Part shown: positions 16,927 through 26,645 of the stretch, piece by piece
Layout: each line of letters starts with the position of its first letter
How positions within the stretch are numbered: position 1 is the first letter of the stretch
Assembly: GCF_004349265.1 (NCBI RefSeq)
Contig: NZ_SMFL01000005.1
Span: 62,301 to 126,300, forward strand
Source: Dyadobacter psychrotolerans
GTDB lineage: Bacteria > Bacteroidota > Bacteroidia > Cytophagales > Spirosomataceae
Direction: 5' to 3'
DNA: 64,000 bases
The notes under the pieces: model-generated
Databases searched by the model: none
The model's input: the letters and a program-made list of their open reading frames with translations, nothing else
Told to the model about the DNA's origin: nothing
Made by a program: the position numbers and the translations under genes

Positions 16927-16963
16927 GCGGCTAAACGCCGGGTATGCCCGATCGTTTAGCCGC
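16927..16963. terminator. Bidirectional terminator between convergent genes
   Basis: GCGGCTAAACG (16927-16937) pairs perfectly with CGTTTAGCCGC (16953-16963), an 11-bp stem with a 15-base loop. It lies between the convergent inositol-phosphate synthase and efflux-adaptor genes. Confidence 0.7.
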
Positions 16964-16977
16964 ACCTTAAACGATCA

Positions 16978-18126
16978 TTATCCTTCCTCTTCAGTATTTT
17001 TGATCTTCATCAACAGGGCATAAGCATTTTTCACAACAAGTCTGGTACTTTCGTCTATACCGGCAGCTTCAATCTGCTGTTTTCCTTTACTGATCACGCC
17101 CGGTTTTACTTCGGTCATCTCGAATTTCCCGTTTCCGCTATCAGTGAATACAAAAAACCTGTTTTCCCAGCGTACAACAGCTTCTTCGGGAACGGTCAGC
17201 GCTTCTTTGTTATCTACTGAAACTTCGCCGTTGATAAACATTCCCGGAACAAGAGAAGGACTGTATTGCTCAAAATGGCAATGTACCTCAGCCATTCTGT
17301 CCTGGTCTAGGTTTTTACTGATTAAGATGATTTCTGCCTGAAATTTCTTGCCTGGTTCGCTGTTGGTGTAAGCAGTAACATGCTGTCCGATCGCCAGTGT
17401 TCCCAGGTCTTTTTCAAAAACATTCAGCGCCAGATGTATATCACGCGGATCCACAAGTTCAAACAACATGTCGGTAGGTGAGGTATATTTGCCTACGTTC
17501 ACATTTACTTTGGAAACATAGCCATTGATGGGTGAAAGTATTGAAACACTTTTTGAAATGTTATCGGCCTTTAACTGAACCGGATTTATGCCGATCACTT
17601 CCAGCTTTTGACCCAAGGCATTCATCAAAATTCTTTGCGTTTCCATTTCCGCCCGTGACTGCTGATATACTTTATCACTGCTGGCTTTGCTTGTGTTCAA
17701 ATCACGCTGCCGGCTGAATTCTGTTTCTGAGAGGGTGAATTTTTCTTTTGCAGTCAGATAATCCTGCTGAAGCTGGATGAACTGCATGTCTTCCAGTACC
17801 GCCAAAACCTGGCCTTTCCGCACATGCATACCCGGAAGCATTTTTGTGAATTTAAGATAACCTCCCAAAGGAAAACTAAGGCTAACAGTGCTTTGGGGCG
17901 GCACGTCTATAGTCCCCTGAAGGTTCAGTACCCCGCTTATTTTTTCAAGCTGAGGCGTTCCTACTTCAATGCCTACACTTTTTAATTGTTCAGCACTAAA
18001 CGAAACCGTTTGTTCCGAGTTGGTGGAATCCGCTTTGTTTTTCGTTTCGGCAACTTCACTTTTGGGGTCAGTTCCGCAGGATGCTAAAACCAGCAGGCTC
18101 AGACAGATTATGGTGTATCTTTTCAT
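16978..18126 (-). CDS. Efflux RND transporter periplasmic adaptor subunit (CzcB/CusB-like)
   Basis: A 382-residue membrane-fusion lipoprotein that links the RND pump to the outer-membrane channel. The signal peptide ends in a lipobox with Cys17 (LLVLASCGT). The order is typical: barrel-sandwich start (SVSLSFPLGGYLKFTKMLPG, 81-100), alpha-helical hairpin (about 110-175), second lipoyl half (ISKSVSILSPINGYVSKVNV), a beta barrel and a membrane-proximal domain (TVPEEAVVRWENRFFVFT). It has no histidine-rich metal chaperone extension. It lies 9 bases after the pump gene and ends the operon. Confidence 0.88.
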   Translation of the reverse strand: MKRYTIICLSLLVLASCGTDPKSEVAETKNKADSTNSEQTVSFSAEQLKSVGIEVGTPQLEKISGVLNLQGTIDVPPQSTVSLSFPLGGYLKFTKMLPGMHVRKGQVLAVLEDMQFIQLQQDYLTAKEKFTLSETEFSRQRDLNTSKASSDKVYQQSRAEMETQRILMNALGQKLEVIGINPVQLKADNISKSVSILSPINGYVSKVNVNVGKYTSPTDMLFELVDPRDIHLALNVFEKDLGTLAIGQHVTAYTNSEPGKKFQAEIILISKNLDQDRMAEVHCHFEQYSPSLVPGMFINGEVSVDNKEALTVPEEAVVRWENRFFVFTDSGNGKFEMTEVKPGVISKGKQQIEAAGIDESTRLVVKNAYALLMKIKNTEEEG

Positions 18127-18135
18127 TTCTTTTTC

Positions 18136-21100
18136 TTAAAGATTGTTCAATTTTAATAATTGTATGACTGCCTGGTTGTAGCTGTTAAGCGCACCGACGT
18201 ATTCATTTTTGATGGTTATAGCCTGGTCGACGAGAATTACCCATTGCAGGTAATCAATGTCTCCACCCTGAAATTGATCATCAGCTGTTTTAATAATCAG
18301 TTCCGCATTTTTCAGCGCATCGGTCTCATAATAAGCCAGACTCTGCTGGTATTTTTGCACCTGATCAAAGGCTGTTTGAAGTTCAGTCAGTAACTGGAAT
18401 TGAATATAGTCAGCCTGTTTTTTGCTTCTTTCCCAATCCAGTTTTGCTGCGGCTGCTTTTGCCGACTGTGCTTTAAAAAACAAAGGAATACCAATTCCTG
18501 CACTCACATAACTGAACCGGTCTTTACCGTTGTAAAAAAGTTCCTGTCCGCCCACCTGCTGGTTGCCAATGAGGCTTTGGTTGCTGTATCCAATCATAAA
18601 ATCCGGAAGCAATCTCGACTTTTCAGTTTGCCAGCGAAACCGGGCTGCATCCTGCTGGTGTTTCGCAAGATCGGCCAGTGGCAGCTGATTAACTGACACG
18701 GATGAATCCTGTAAGGTGAATCTGTTTTCAATTTTAGGATCAAGAATCTGCGGGATATATAACTGCGTATCCTGGATCAGCATATTGAATTGTTTTACAA
18801 GTATGGCCAGATCGCTGTTGAGTAAATTCAGCTGATTGGTTATTTGCTGGCGATGTGATTCTGCCGCGGTTTTTTCCAGAATATTGGCAGATCCTTTTTC
18901 AAAACGAAGATTTGACTTTGTTTCAAAAAGACGGTATACACTGTCGGCGTACATCAGCAGTTTTTTGCGTTCGGTCAATACGGCGTATTCATAAAAAAGC
19001 TGTCGTACACCTGCACGTAAATCCTGTTCAGTGAGCCTGGTATGCGCCTGCGAAGCAAGGTAGCCGGCCGTCAGCATTTTTTTCTGGTTTGAATAAACAC
19101 CGGGAAAACTGAATGTCTGGCTGATGCCAATCCGGTTATCGTTGTTAATGCTGTTTACTTTTCCATAATCTGCGGTGATACTGGTTTTTGCAATGTCAAA
19201 AGCATTGGCCTGTAAACGCTCGCTTGCTTTTTCATTTAGCCGGTAGCTTTGTACATTAAGGTTTTTGTCGACAGCAATTTTTATAGCATGATCCAGATTT
19301 ATCGGTGCAGGATGTGTTTGGGCAAAAGTTGTATTGCCTGCAAAAATGAAAAATGTTATCGCCGCTAATTTTAAACTCCTGTTTTTACTACCCGAATCAA
19401 ACAAAAGGTAAAGAGCAGGAAGTACAAACAGTGTGAGCAATGTCGCAGTGATCAACCCGCCAATTACCACAGTCGCCAAAGGACGCTGCACCTCTGCTCC
19501 GGCACCGTTACTTAGTGCCATGGGCAGGAAACCAAGCGATGCCACCGCAGCGGTCATCAGTACCGGCCGGAGTCTGTTTCTTGTTCCTGTCATCACGAGT
19601 TGTACTGCATCGGTAATAATTCCCTCTTTTTTGATTCTGTTAAACTCCGAAAGAAGTACGATTCCGTTCAAAACGGCTACTCCGAAAAGAGCGATGAAAC
19701 CCACGCCGGCAGAAATGCTGAAAGGCATTCCCCTCAAAACAAGCGCAAAAACACCTCCAATGGCTGACAAAGGAATCGCCGTGTAAATGAGCGCTCCGTC
19801 TTTTACGGAAGAAAAGGCAAAATAAAGCATGATAAAAATCAGAAGCAGCGCTACCGGAACGGCGATGATCAGACGTGATTTTGCCTGTTGTAAGTTTTCA
19901 AAAGCGCCGCCATAAGTAATGGAATAACCCGGTTCAAATTTCATTTTGGATTCCACTTTTGTTTGCAGCTCTTCCACGATCGATTGTACATCCCTTCCCC
20001 TTACATTAAACCCAACAATAATTCTCCGCCTTGTATTTTCTCTCTGTATCTGGTTAGGACCTTCGATTTCCTGAATACTTGCAACCTGGTAAAGCGGAAT
20101 CTGTATGCCATTTGGAGTGGATATCAGCAGGTTTTGCACATCGTTAATGTTTCTTCGTCCTTTGTCACCAACGCGGACTACCAGATCAAACTTTTTCTCT
20201 CCTTCGTAAATCTGTCCGGCAGCAGCGCCTGCAAAAGCAGCATTAATAGTTCGGTTGATGTCATCAATATTTAAACCATATTTGGCAATTTCATTTCTGT
20301 TGAATTCAATTACGACCTGCGGCATACCGGTCACTTTTTCAATGTACCAATCGGCTGTGCCCTTTACTGTTTTGGAAATATTACCCAACTGTTCCGCACA
20401 GGCTGCCAGCTTATCAAGATCTTCTCCAAAAATTTTGCAGACAACATCCTGTTTTGCCCCGGTCATCAACTCGTTGAAACGCATCTGAACCGGATATTGA
20501 AATCCGGTTGTTACGCCTGGAACCACCTGCTGGGCAGTAGCAGCCATTTTTCCGGCCAGGTCGGGAAAGGTTTCCGCACTGGTCCATTCGGTTTTGTCCT
20601 TCAAAACGATAATCATATCTCCGCCCTCGATCGGCATTGGGTCAGTTGGAATCTCGGCGCTTCCAATCCTGGAAACAATGTTTTCAACCTCCGGATAATC
20701 CTTTTTTAAACGATCGGAAATACGGTTAAAAGCATCAATGGTCGTGCTCAGGTTGGTTCCGACAAGCAGCCTGGTTTCTGTTGCAAAGTCACCTTCTTCC
20801 AGCTGGGGGATAAACTCTCCGCCCATTTGTGAAAATAGAAATACAGCAATGGCGAATAATCCGAAAGCCGAAAGAACCATAATTTTTTTAATTCTTAAAG
20901 CACCCGAAAGCATTCTGGAATAACCGTTTTCTATCCTGCCCATGATCCGGTCAGAAATGTTCGGTTTGTGAGAGATCTTTTTGCTGATAAACATTGAGCT
21001 GATCATCGGCACATAGGTGAGCGAAAGGATAAAAGCGCCCAATACAGCAAAGGCAACGGTTTGTGCCATAGGTTTAAACATTTTTCCCTCAATTCCTGAT

Positions 21101-22500
21101 AAAGAAAGAATTGGCAGGTAAACGATCAGGATAATGATCTGCCCAAAAACGGCAGCGTTCATCATACGAGAAGCGGAACCGCTGACCTCCGCATCCATTT
21201 CCTGCTGTGAGATCTGATTGGTTCCGGCGTATTTTTTTGAAAAATGAATATGGTGAAGAATGGCTTCCACAATAATAACGGCCCCATCCACAATCAGACC
21301 AAAGTCAAGTGCTCCAAGGCTCATCAGGTTACCGCTCACGCCAAAGATGTTCATCATCGAAATAGCGAAAAGCATCGACAGCGGTATAACGGAAGCCACA
21401 ATAAGTCCGGCACGTAAATTTCCAAGAAAGAGAACCAGTACCAAAACGACGATTAGAGCGCCTTCCAACAGGTTGTGCTCTACGGTGCCAATGGCGTTGT
21501 TTACCATTTTGGTGCGATCAAGAAACGGTTCGATTACAAGACCGTCAGGCAATGTTTTCTGAATTTCGGCCACCCGGGTTTTGACATTTTTGATTACTTC
21601 CGAAGAGTTGGCACCTTTCAGCATCATCACAATTCCACCGCAAAGCTCACCTTTGCCTGCCATCGTAAGCGCACCGTAACGAATGGCTGAACCCAGACGA
21701 ACTTCTGCTACATGGCTGATCAGAACAGGCGTTCCGTTGGTGCTGTTTTTTACAACAATTTTGCGGATGTCATCCATCGAACCGGCAAGCCCGACGCTGC
21801 GTATGTACATCACCGATGGCCCCTTCTCTATATACGCACCACCGGTATTCTGGTTATTGCGGTTTAAAGCAGTAAAGACATCACTGATAGTCAGGTTGAG
21901 CGCCTTCAGACTGGCAGGAATTACTGCCACTTCGTATTGTTTCAGATCACCTCCGAATGTGGAAACGTCTGCAACGCCGGCAGTTCCGAGTAGCTGTCTT
22001 TTGATAATCCAGTCCTGTGTTGTACGAAGATCAGCCAGAGAATACTTCTTTTCATAGCCATCTTTTGGTTTTACCACATACTGGTAAATTTCACCAAGAC
22101 CGGTTGTTGCAGGCGCAAGCTGCGGTGTATTGGCATTTTCGTTGATTTCAACCTGCGAAAGCCGTTCGGTAACCTGTTGCCTTGCCCAGTATACATCGGA
22201 GTCATCATCGAAAACGACACTTATTAATGAAAGACCAAAACGAGACATACTCCGGCTTTCCTTTAAACCCGGAATGTTGCTAATAGCCTGTTCGATAGGA
22301 AACGTAATGAGGCGTTCCACATCTTCGGCACCGAGAGCAGTTGCGGTAGTAATTACCTGGACCTGGTTATTGGTGATGTCGGGGACGGCATCTATGGGCA
22401 GTTGGGTAACCTGATAGGTGCCGTAGACAATCCACAGCAGCATAAAGATTCCAATTGCCAGTTTGTTTTTAACTGAAAACTGAATGATTTTGTTAAGCAT
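18136..22500 (-). CDS. CzcA/CusA-type heavy-metal RND efflux pump fused to a TolC-like outer-membrane factor
   Basis: A 1454-residue fusion. Residues 1 to about 1035 are a complete heavy-metal RND transporter. They include the N-terminal helix, porter domains, the GALDFGLIVDGAVIIVEAIL helix with the acidic residues that carry protons, and a twelve-helix layout ending in LFVLPALYLLFDSG. A signal-sequence-like hydrophobic stretch follows (LAAITFFIFAGNTTFAQ, near 1043-1059). After it come about 395 residues of an outer-membrane efflux protein (CzcC/TolC-type) with two long coiled-coil repeats. The fused layout is known in Bacteroidota; how the last part reaches the outer membrane is unclear, and cleavage after FAQ is plausible. 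The exported ion is probably a divalent metal or Cu/Ag. ATG 22500 is preferred over the upstream in-frame start at 22545. Confidence 0.88.
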   Translation of the reverse strand: MLNKIIQFSVKNKLAIGIFMLLWIVYGTYQVTQLPIDAVPDITNNQVQVITTATALGAEDVERLITFPIEQAISNIPGLKESRSMSRFGLSLISVVFDDDSDVYWARQQVTERLSQVEINENANTPQLAPATTGLGEIYQYVVKPKDGYEKKYSLADLRTTQDWIIKRQLLGTAGVADVSTFGGDLKQYEVAVIPASLKALNLTISDVFTALNRNNQNTGGAYIEKGPSVMYIRSVGLAGSMDDIRKIVVKNSTNGTPVLISHVAEVRLGSAIRYGALTMAGKGELCGGIVMMLKGANSSEVIKNVKTRVAEIQKTLPDGLVIEPFLDRTKMVNNAIGTVEHNLLEGALIVVLVLVLFLGNLRAGLIVASVIPLSMLFAISMMNIFGVSGNLMSLGALDFGLIVDGAVIIVEAILHHIHFSKKYAGTNQISQQEMDAEVSGSASRMMNAAVFGQIIILIVYLPILSLSGIEGKMFKPMAQTVAFAVLGAFILSLTYVPMISSMFISKKISHKPNISDRIMGRIENGYSRMLSGALRIKKIMVLSAFGLFAIAVFLFSQMGGEFIPQLEEGDFATETRLLVGTNLSTTIDAFNRISDRLKKDYPEVENIVSRIGSAEIPTDPMPIEGGDMIIVLKDKTEWTSAETFPDLAGKMAATAQQVVPGVTTGFQYPVQMRFNELMTGAKQDVVCKIFGEDLDKLAACAEQLGNISKTVKGTADWYIEKVTGMPQVVIEFNRNEIAKYGLNIDDINRTINAAFAGAAAGQIYEGEKKFDLVVRVGDKGRRNINDVQNLLISTPNGIQIPLYQVASIQEIEGPNQIQRENTRRRIIVGFNVRGRDVQSIVEELQTKVESKMKFEPGYSITYGGAFENLQQAKSRLIIAVPVALLLIFIMLYFAFSSVKDGALIYTAIPLSAIGGVFALVLRGMPFSISAGVGFIALFGVAVLNGIVLLSEFNRIKKEGIITDAVQLVMTGTRNRLRPVLMTAAVASLGFLPMALSNGAGAEVQRPLATVVIGGLITATLLTLFVLPALYLLFDSGSKNRSLKLAAITFFIFAGNTTFAQTHPAPINLDHAIKIAVDKNLNVQSYRLNEKASERLQANAFDIAKTSITADYGKVNSINNDNRIGISQTFSFPGVYSNQKKMLTAGYLASQAHTRLTEQDLRAGVRQLFYEYAVLTERKKLLMYADSVYRLFETKSNLRFEKGSANILEKTAAESHRQQITNQLNLLNSDLAILVKQFNMLIQDTQLYIPQILDPKIENRFTLQDSSVSVNQLPLADLAKHQQDAARFRWQTEKSRLLPDFMIGYSNQSLIGNQQVGGQELFYNGKDRFSYVSAGIGIPLFFKAQSAKAAAAKLDWERSKKQADYIQFQLLTELQTAFDQVQKYQQSLAYYETDALKNAELIIKTADDQFQGGDIDYLQWVILVDQAITIKNEYVGALNSYNQAVIQLLKLNNL

Positions 22501-22601
22501 AATACGCTTTTTAATAAATACACAGCAAATAGGCCATGGCCGCATGAAATCATGCAGTCACAGATTGGCGGAGCGGGAATGCTCCATCAGTATGTGATTT
22601 A

Positions 22602-22979
22602 TTAAACTCGCGGAGGGCGAAAAAGTGAACCCAGTGCCGGATTGTAGTGGATCTGGGGTTTATCCGGACCGTAATCTGCTTTTAAAGACCAGGCAGATGT
22701 TTTAAAACTAAACGTGGTTACAAAAGGAATGAAAAGAAAACTGGCATGGTGCACCTCCACTTTTTTAAAAGGTAGCTGCATATCTTCTTCATCATCGTCG
22801 TCATTCAGATCATCACCACCGTAATGCATAGACAGGAAATCGCCAAAACTGATATTTTGGTTTAACGCTTTGTGTTCGGTAAAGTGCCGGAAAAGGGTAG
22901 GGAATTTTAATACCTGATACAAAGAAGTCGTATCGAGTATTACAATTGTAAGGATGATATGTAGGACAAACCTTTTCAA
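22602..22979 (-). CDS. Small protein of the metal-efflux operon, function unknown
   Basis: A 125-residue protein with one N-terminal hydrophobic segment (LHIILTIVILDTTSLYQVL) that looks like a membrane anchor or uncleaved signal. Next comes a segment IxFGDFLSMHYGGDDLNDDDDEEDMQLPFK with seven Asp/Glu in a row and a C-terminal hydrophobic part. I recognise the pattern of a short protein with the FLSMHY and LPFK signatures at the head of CzcA operons in Bacteroidota, where it is annotated only as hypothetical. The acidic run could bind metal ions; this is inference. It is 101 bases upstream of the pump start and co-oriented. Confidence 0.7.
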   Translation of the reverse strand: MKRFVLHIILTIVILDTTSLYQVLKFPTLFRHFTEHKALNQNISFGDFLSMHYGGDDLNDDDDEEDMQLPFKKVEVHHASFLFIPFVTTFSFKTSAWSLKADYGPDKPQIHYNPALGSLFRPPRV

Positions 22980-23093
22980 GCCTCTAAAATAATATAACCA
23001 GCCTGGGTTTGCAAACTAATCTGATTTGTTTTTTGCAATGCCCGAAGATCTATGATTATTTGAATATTAAGCATTCATAATATTCCATTGTTG

Positions 23094-23119
23094 ACCGCGA
23101 CAACCGATTTGTCCGCGGT
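23094..23119 (-). terminator. Hairpin downstream of the TetR gene
   Basis: ACCGCG-ACAA and TTGTCCGCGGT pair with one bulged base across a short loop, 20 bases after the TetR stop codon. There is no clear T-run on the minus strand, so its strength is uncertain. It suggests that the regulator and the efflux operon are separate transcripts. Confidence 0.4.
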
Positions 23120-23138
23120 ACATTATATTCATCGGGTT

Positions 23139-23744
23139 TTATTTCCTGATGCCGTTGATCATGATCTCCATCAGAAAATTGATCTTTGGAAGTAATTCTT
23201 CCATTTTATCATAAAGGACGAGGTCAAATTCCAGACCGTGCTGAGAGCTGATACAGCAAAAAGTCAGAGCGTCAATTTCACTTTCTGAAAACGTACGGAA
23301 TTCACCGTTATCCATTCCAAACACCAAAATTCCTTTGACAATATCTGCTTCCTTCTGATCATATTGTTTGCGATATCTGACGCAGTCTACGCCTCCGTTT
23401 TTTAGTGATTCCAACGCTTCCTGTACCATTACATTATAAAGATTCGTCCATTCTTTAAGTCTTTCAAAACGGGTGAGCGCAAAAGCATTGAGTTTAAGGC
23501 GGGCAGTTGGAGCGTCGGCTACGGCTTGCAAAAGAATGCTGAAAAATTTGGACTTTTCATTTTGAATAATGTCGTCGAAAATCTCTTCCTTACTCTTGAA
23601 ATAATAATAAAGCGTACTTTTTCCTTTTCCCGCTTCTTTGGCAATATCTTCCATGGTGGTTTTAGTAAGACCATGTTTTTGGAAGAGTCTGTTGGCACCG
23701 GCCAGTATTTTCTCCTTTAAAATTTCGTCCTTCGTCAGCGGCAT
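23139..23744 (-). CDS. TetR/AcrR family transcriptional regulator
   Basis: A 201-residue regulator. The N-terminal helix-turn-helix domain (10-56) has the TetR signature AGANRLFQKHGLTKTTMEDIAKEAGKG and STLYYYFKSKEEIFDDII. The remaining 140 residues form an all-helical ligand domain of no recognisable specificity, with two adjacent cysteines (about 172-173, FCCISS). The gene is co-oriented with, and upstream of, the metal-efflux operon, and the palindrome at its start codon fits autorepression. It may also control the efflux genes, but no second copy of the palindrome was found in front of them. Confidence 0.87.
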   Translation of the reverse strand: MPLTKDEILKEKILAGANRLFQKHGLTKTTMEDIAKEAGKGKSTLYYYFKSKEEIFDDIIQNEKSKFFSILLQAVADAPTARLKLNAFALTRFERLKEWTNLYNVMVQEALESLKNGGVDCVRYRKQYDQKEADIVKGILVFGMDNGEFRTFSESEIDALTFCCISSQHGLEFDLVLYDKMEELLPKINFLMEIMINGIRK

Positions 23745-23791
23745 TTTAGACTACTTGTTGAGTTTAGTCTAAAAATAACGTTTCAAAAGTA
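23744..23791 (-). promoter_or_regulatory. TetR-type operator and -7 element at the regulator's start codon
   Basis: TTTTAGACTA (23744-23753) and TAGTCTAAAA (23765-23774) are perfect 10-bp arms around an 11-base spacer. The inner end of the dyad touches the ATG of the tetR gene. On the minus strand TACTTTTG (23784-23791), matching TAnnTTTG, lies just upstream, so a protein bound to the dyad would sit on the transcription start. Confidence 0.6.
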
Positions 23792-24036
23792 TGATAGCAA
23801 ATTAAGATCAGGTTTGAATAACAATATCTGTCAAAAGGATGCTGTTTAATTTGAGTACCAAGGACCAGAATACCTTTTGATTTAAAATTAAGGAAATATT
23901 TTATTGTCTTTTATAAATAAAAAACAGTTAATTGCACGTAACCAAAGGTTATTTGGCGCGGCGTTATAGTGGCTCTGCATTGAAATTGCATTCTTAATGT
24001 ATTGCATTTCCATTAAAAAAATGGAGTTCAACGAAC

Positions 24037-26151
24037 ATGGAAAATACTTTGAAAAAGGCCTCTCTCACTTCTTTTTTATGGACTATCATACTGATTGTCC
24101 TGCTTGCCTGTTTCACTATTGTCATTCTGATCAGCAGCCGCAAGGCAGATGTGGTGAGCAGTAATATCAACACGCTAAAAACCGACAGTGCAGACTATAA
24201 AAAGCTGGACACCTGTATTTCTATTTTGTACGACGCGGAAAATAACAGCCGGCTTTTTGTATTGACACTCGATTCCGTCTACCATAGAAAATACACTTTA
24301 CAGCTTTCAGCAGTTTCTGAAATACTTGGGCGGTTTGAAGAACAGCAGAAAAAGCGGTCTTCACATCTTTCAGGACTGGTCAGAAGAAAGAGGGTCAACA
24401 ACCAGGAATTTGTCGATTTAAAAATCATGGTTGACAGCCTTTTGTTTTATACGTTGCAGGACGTTCCGGGGAAGATTGAAAAACCTTTTGAAAAGCCAGG
24501 GGTCGTTAGAAAAATAAAAAAAATAATCCAAAAGGACTCAGTATTAACTGTCAGCAAAAGAACCCGGAAAGGTTTGTTAAAAAGAATCGCAGAAGCCATT
24601 GCCAATAAGGAAGCGGAAGATAGCAGTGTGCTCCAACTGGCGAAACGTACGGAGATAAGCCGGGATTCACTGTTTCTTCCATCCGTTAAAGCAAGCGGAA
24701 TACCCGACTTATACAATCAATTTAATGCTGCCCGGCGTGAGTTGAATGAAAGAGAAAAGCAGCTTTTGGCTATCAATGGGAGGATTTTTGCAAGTCTGCA
24801 GGTGGCTTTGCTCGACCTTAAAATACGGCAGCAGCAAGAAAGTGAAATAGCGACACGAGCTTTACTGGAAGACGCATCGGTCAATATTAGCGATGTTCGC
24901 GATTTGTCCGTTGGAAGTGTCGCTGTTGTATTAATCCTGGCACTGATCATTGTCTGGAATCTGGTGCGATTGTATAAAAAAGAAAGAACAATCATCGATT
25001 ACGCAGAATTGACAGCCGAAACAACAAAAAAGAAAGGTGTTTTTATGGCGCAGGTGGCCCACGAAATACGAACGCCCCTGAATTCAGTAATCGGTTTTTC
25101 CCAGCTGATCGATACGCAGAACATGGATGAAAGTTTAAAGATAAACGTAAATGCTATCAAGAGCTCGTCCCGGATTCTGCTGACACTTGTCAATGAAATC
25201 CTTGATTTTTCAAAGTTTGAAAGCGGTAAAATTACTTTGCTGAACAAACGAATACTCCCGCTAGAATTGCTCAATGATGCTACCAGTATCTTATCTGTTC
25301 TTGCGGCTGAAAAGGAAATTAAAATTGCAACGTCTTTTGATTTTGATTCAAAATTAATGTTGATAGGTGATGATTTCCGGATTAAACAAATCGTAATTAA
25401 CCTGCTGACCAACGCTGTAAAATTTACTCCGAAGAAGGGAAGTGTTTCAATCAGTTCGACTTTTGAAAAAAACAATAGTGAGAAGGGAATTTTGACGATT
25501 AAGGTAAAGGATTCGGGCGTGGGAATAGAACCTGAAAATCAACAAAAAATCTTTGACGATTTTATTCAGATTGAGATGATCGATACTTCTTCCAGGCACC
25601 TTGGAACGGGGCTGGGACTGGCAATTTGTAAAAAGATTACGGATTTGTACGGCGGAGATATTTCTGTAAAAAGTGCTCCGGGAGCCGGTTCTGAATTTAC
25701 TGTTAGGATTCCCCTGGATGTTGCCAAAGATTCTGCCTCAGAAGCGGAAGCGGTTAAAAAAAACAATTACAGTTCATTTTTAAAAGGCAAAAAAGTGCTG
25801 ATTGCCGATGATGCAAAAATTAACCTGGTGCTCATAAGCAGGATCATGGATAAACATCTGGTAAGTTATGATCTGGCTGCCAATGGTGTGGAAGCATATT
25901 CACTGTTTGAAAACAATCAGTACGATCTGATCATTACAGATATTCAGATGCCTGAAATGGATGGGATTGAACTGACCAAACGCGTCAGAGCGCATTCAGA
26001 CATCATTAAATCGCATATTCCGGTTTTAGGTTTTACAGGCAGTTCCAATGAAGAAAACAGAACTTACTTCGCAAGTGTGGGTATGAATGATATTTTGGGG
26101 AAACCCTTTGAGGAACAGGACCTGATTGCTGTGCTCAGCAAATTATTTTAA
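24037..26151 (+). CDS. Membrane hybrid sensor histidine kinase/response regulator
   Basis: A 704-residue hybrid kinase. Membrane helices at about 13-33 and 291-311 enclose a 255-residue periplasmic sensor region with predicted long helices and no recognised domain. A HisKA domain follows with phosphoacceptor H342 (AQVAHEIRTPLNSVIGFSQ). The HATPase domain has its N box in QIVINLLTNAVKFTPK, G1 in DSGVGIE and G2 in GTGLGLAICKKI. A C-terminal receiver (about 584-704) has acidic residues ADD, the phosphorylatable Asp in TDIQMPEMDG and Lys in LGKPFEE. No DNA-binding output domain is present, so it should pass phosphate to an Hpt protein. The next gene, also a hybrid kinase, carries an Hpt domain. 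Confidence 0.9.
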   Translation: MENTLKKASLTSFLWTIILIVLLACFTIVILISSRKADVVSSNINTLKTDSADYKKLDTCISILYDAENNSRLFVLTLDSVYHRKYTLQLSAVSEILGRFEEQQKKRSSHLSGLVRRKRVNNQEFVDLKIMVDSLLFYTLQDVPGKIEKPFEKPGVVRKIKKIIQKDSVLTVSKRTRKGLLKRIAEAIANKEAEDSSVLQLAKRTEISRDSLFLPSVKASGIPDLYNQFNAARRELNEREKQLLAINGRIFASLQVALLDLKIRQQQESEIATRALLEDASVNISDVRDLSVGSVAVVLILALIIVWNLVRLYKKERTIIDYAELTAETTKKKGVFMAQVAHEIRTPLNSVIGFSQLIDTQNMDESLKINVNAIKSSSRILLTLVNEILDFSKFESGKITLLNKRILPLELLNDATSILSVLAAEKEIKIATSFDFDSKLMLIGDDFRIKQIVINLLTNAVKFTPKKGSVSISSTFEKNNSEKGILTIKVKDSGVGIEPENQQKIFDDFIQIEMIDTSSRHLGTGLGLAICKKITDLYGGDISVKSAPGAGSEFTVRIPLDVAKDSASEAEAVKKNNYSSFLKGKKVLIADDAKINLVLISRIMDKHLVSYDLAANGVEAYSLFENNQYDLIITDIQMPEMDGIELTKRVRAHSDIIKSHIPVLGFTGSSNEENRTYFASVGMNDILGKPFEEQDLIAVLSKLF

Positions 26152-26645
26152 AGTTAACTCTCACAATTTTCCCGTCATGAGAGATTAAGCCTCAAAAGGG
26201 GAAAGGGGTTGGGCTCCGATGTTTGGATAAAATGAAATATTTAATTTATATTTTATTTCATCCCCGGTTGTTAATTGAAAAATCTCATGTTCAGCCAATG
26301 TTTTTATTTAACACGGAATACAATACAAGGAAATAGCGGCTTCCGGCATTGCATGACGTTTATTGAGACCGTGCGTTTAAATCTGAATATATTTTAGTAC
26401 GCTTGTAAGAATGGTTTTTAAATTGCTGTAAACTTTATAATGAATGACAAATTATTGTAAATCAGATTTCTACCTCACCTTGGACCGGTTTTTGTGTTAA
26501 CCAAATCACCTCACAATCTCATTTTTCTCATTCGGAAACGCATCAATTCAAAAGTAGCGTTAATTTATTGTAATCGATAATGCTCTGGAATATTTAGGTG
26601 CGATAGGATTCTGTTGTTAGATACATTACTCAATACTCAACGAAA
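26152..26645. other. 494-base intergenic region between two hybrid kinase genes
   Basis: No open frame of note, RNA gene or strong hairpin was found. A weak 6-bp stem (CTCTCA/TGAGAG) follows the upstream stop codon. The AT-rich last 150 bases probably contain the promoter of the gene at 26646, without an exact TAnnTTTG match. Confidence 0.4.

Noticed and set aside
22501..22601. Small palindromes upstream of the efflux pump (GGCCATGGCC, GCATGA/TCATGC, GGAGC/GCTCC)
   Set aside because: They are short and do not match the TetR dyad at 23744, so they give no evidence for control by that regulator.
26152..26645. Possible RNA gene in the long gap between the hybrid kinases
   Set aside because: No cloverleaf, no conserved motif and no strong stem were found; composition is like ordinary intergenic DNA.
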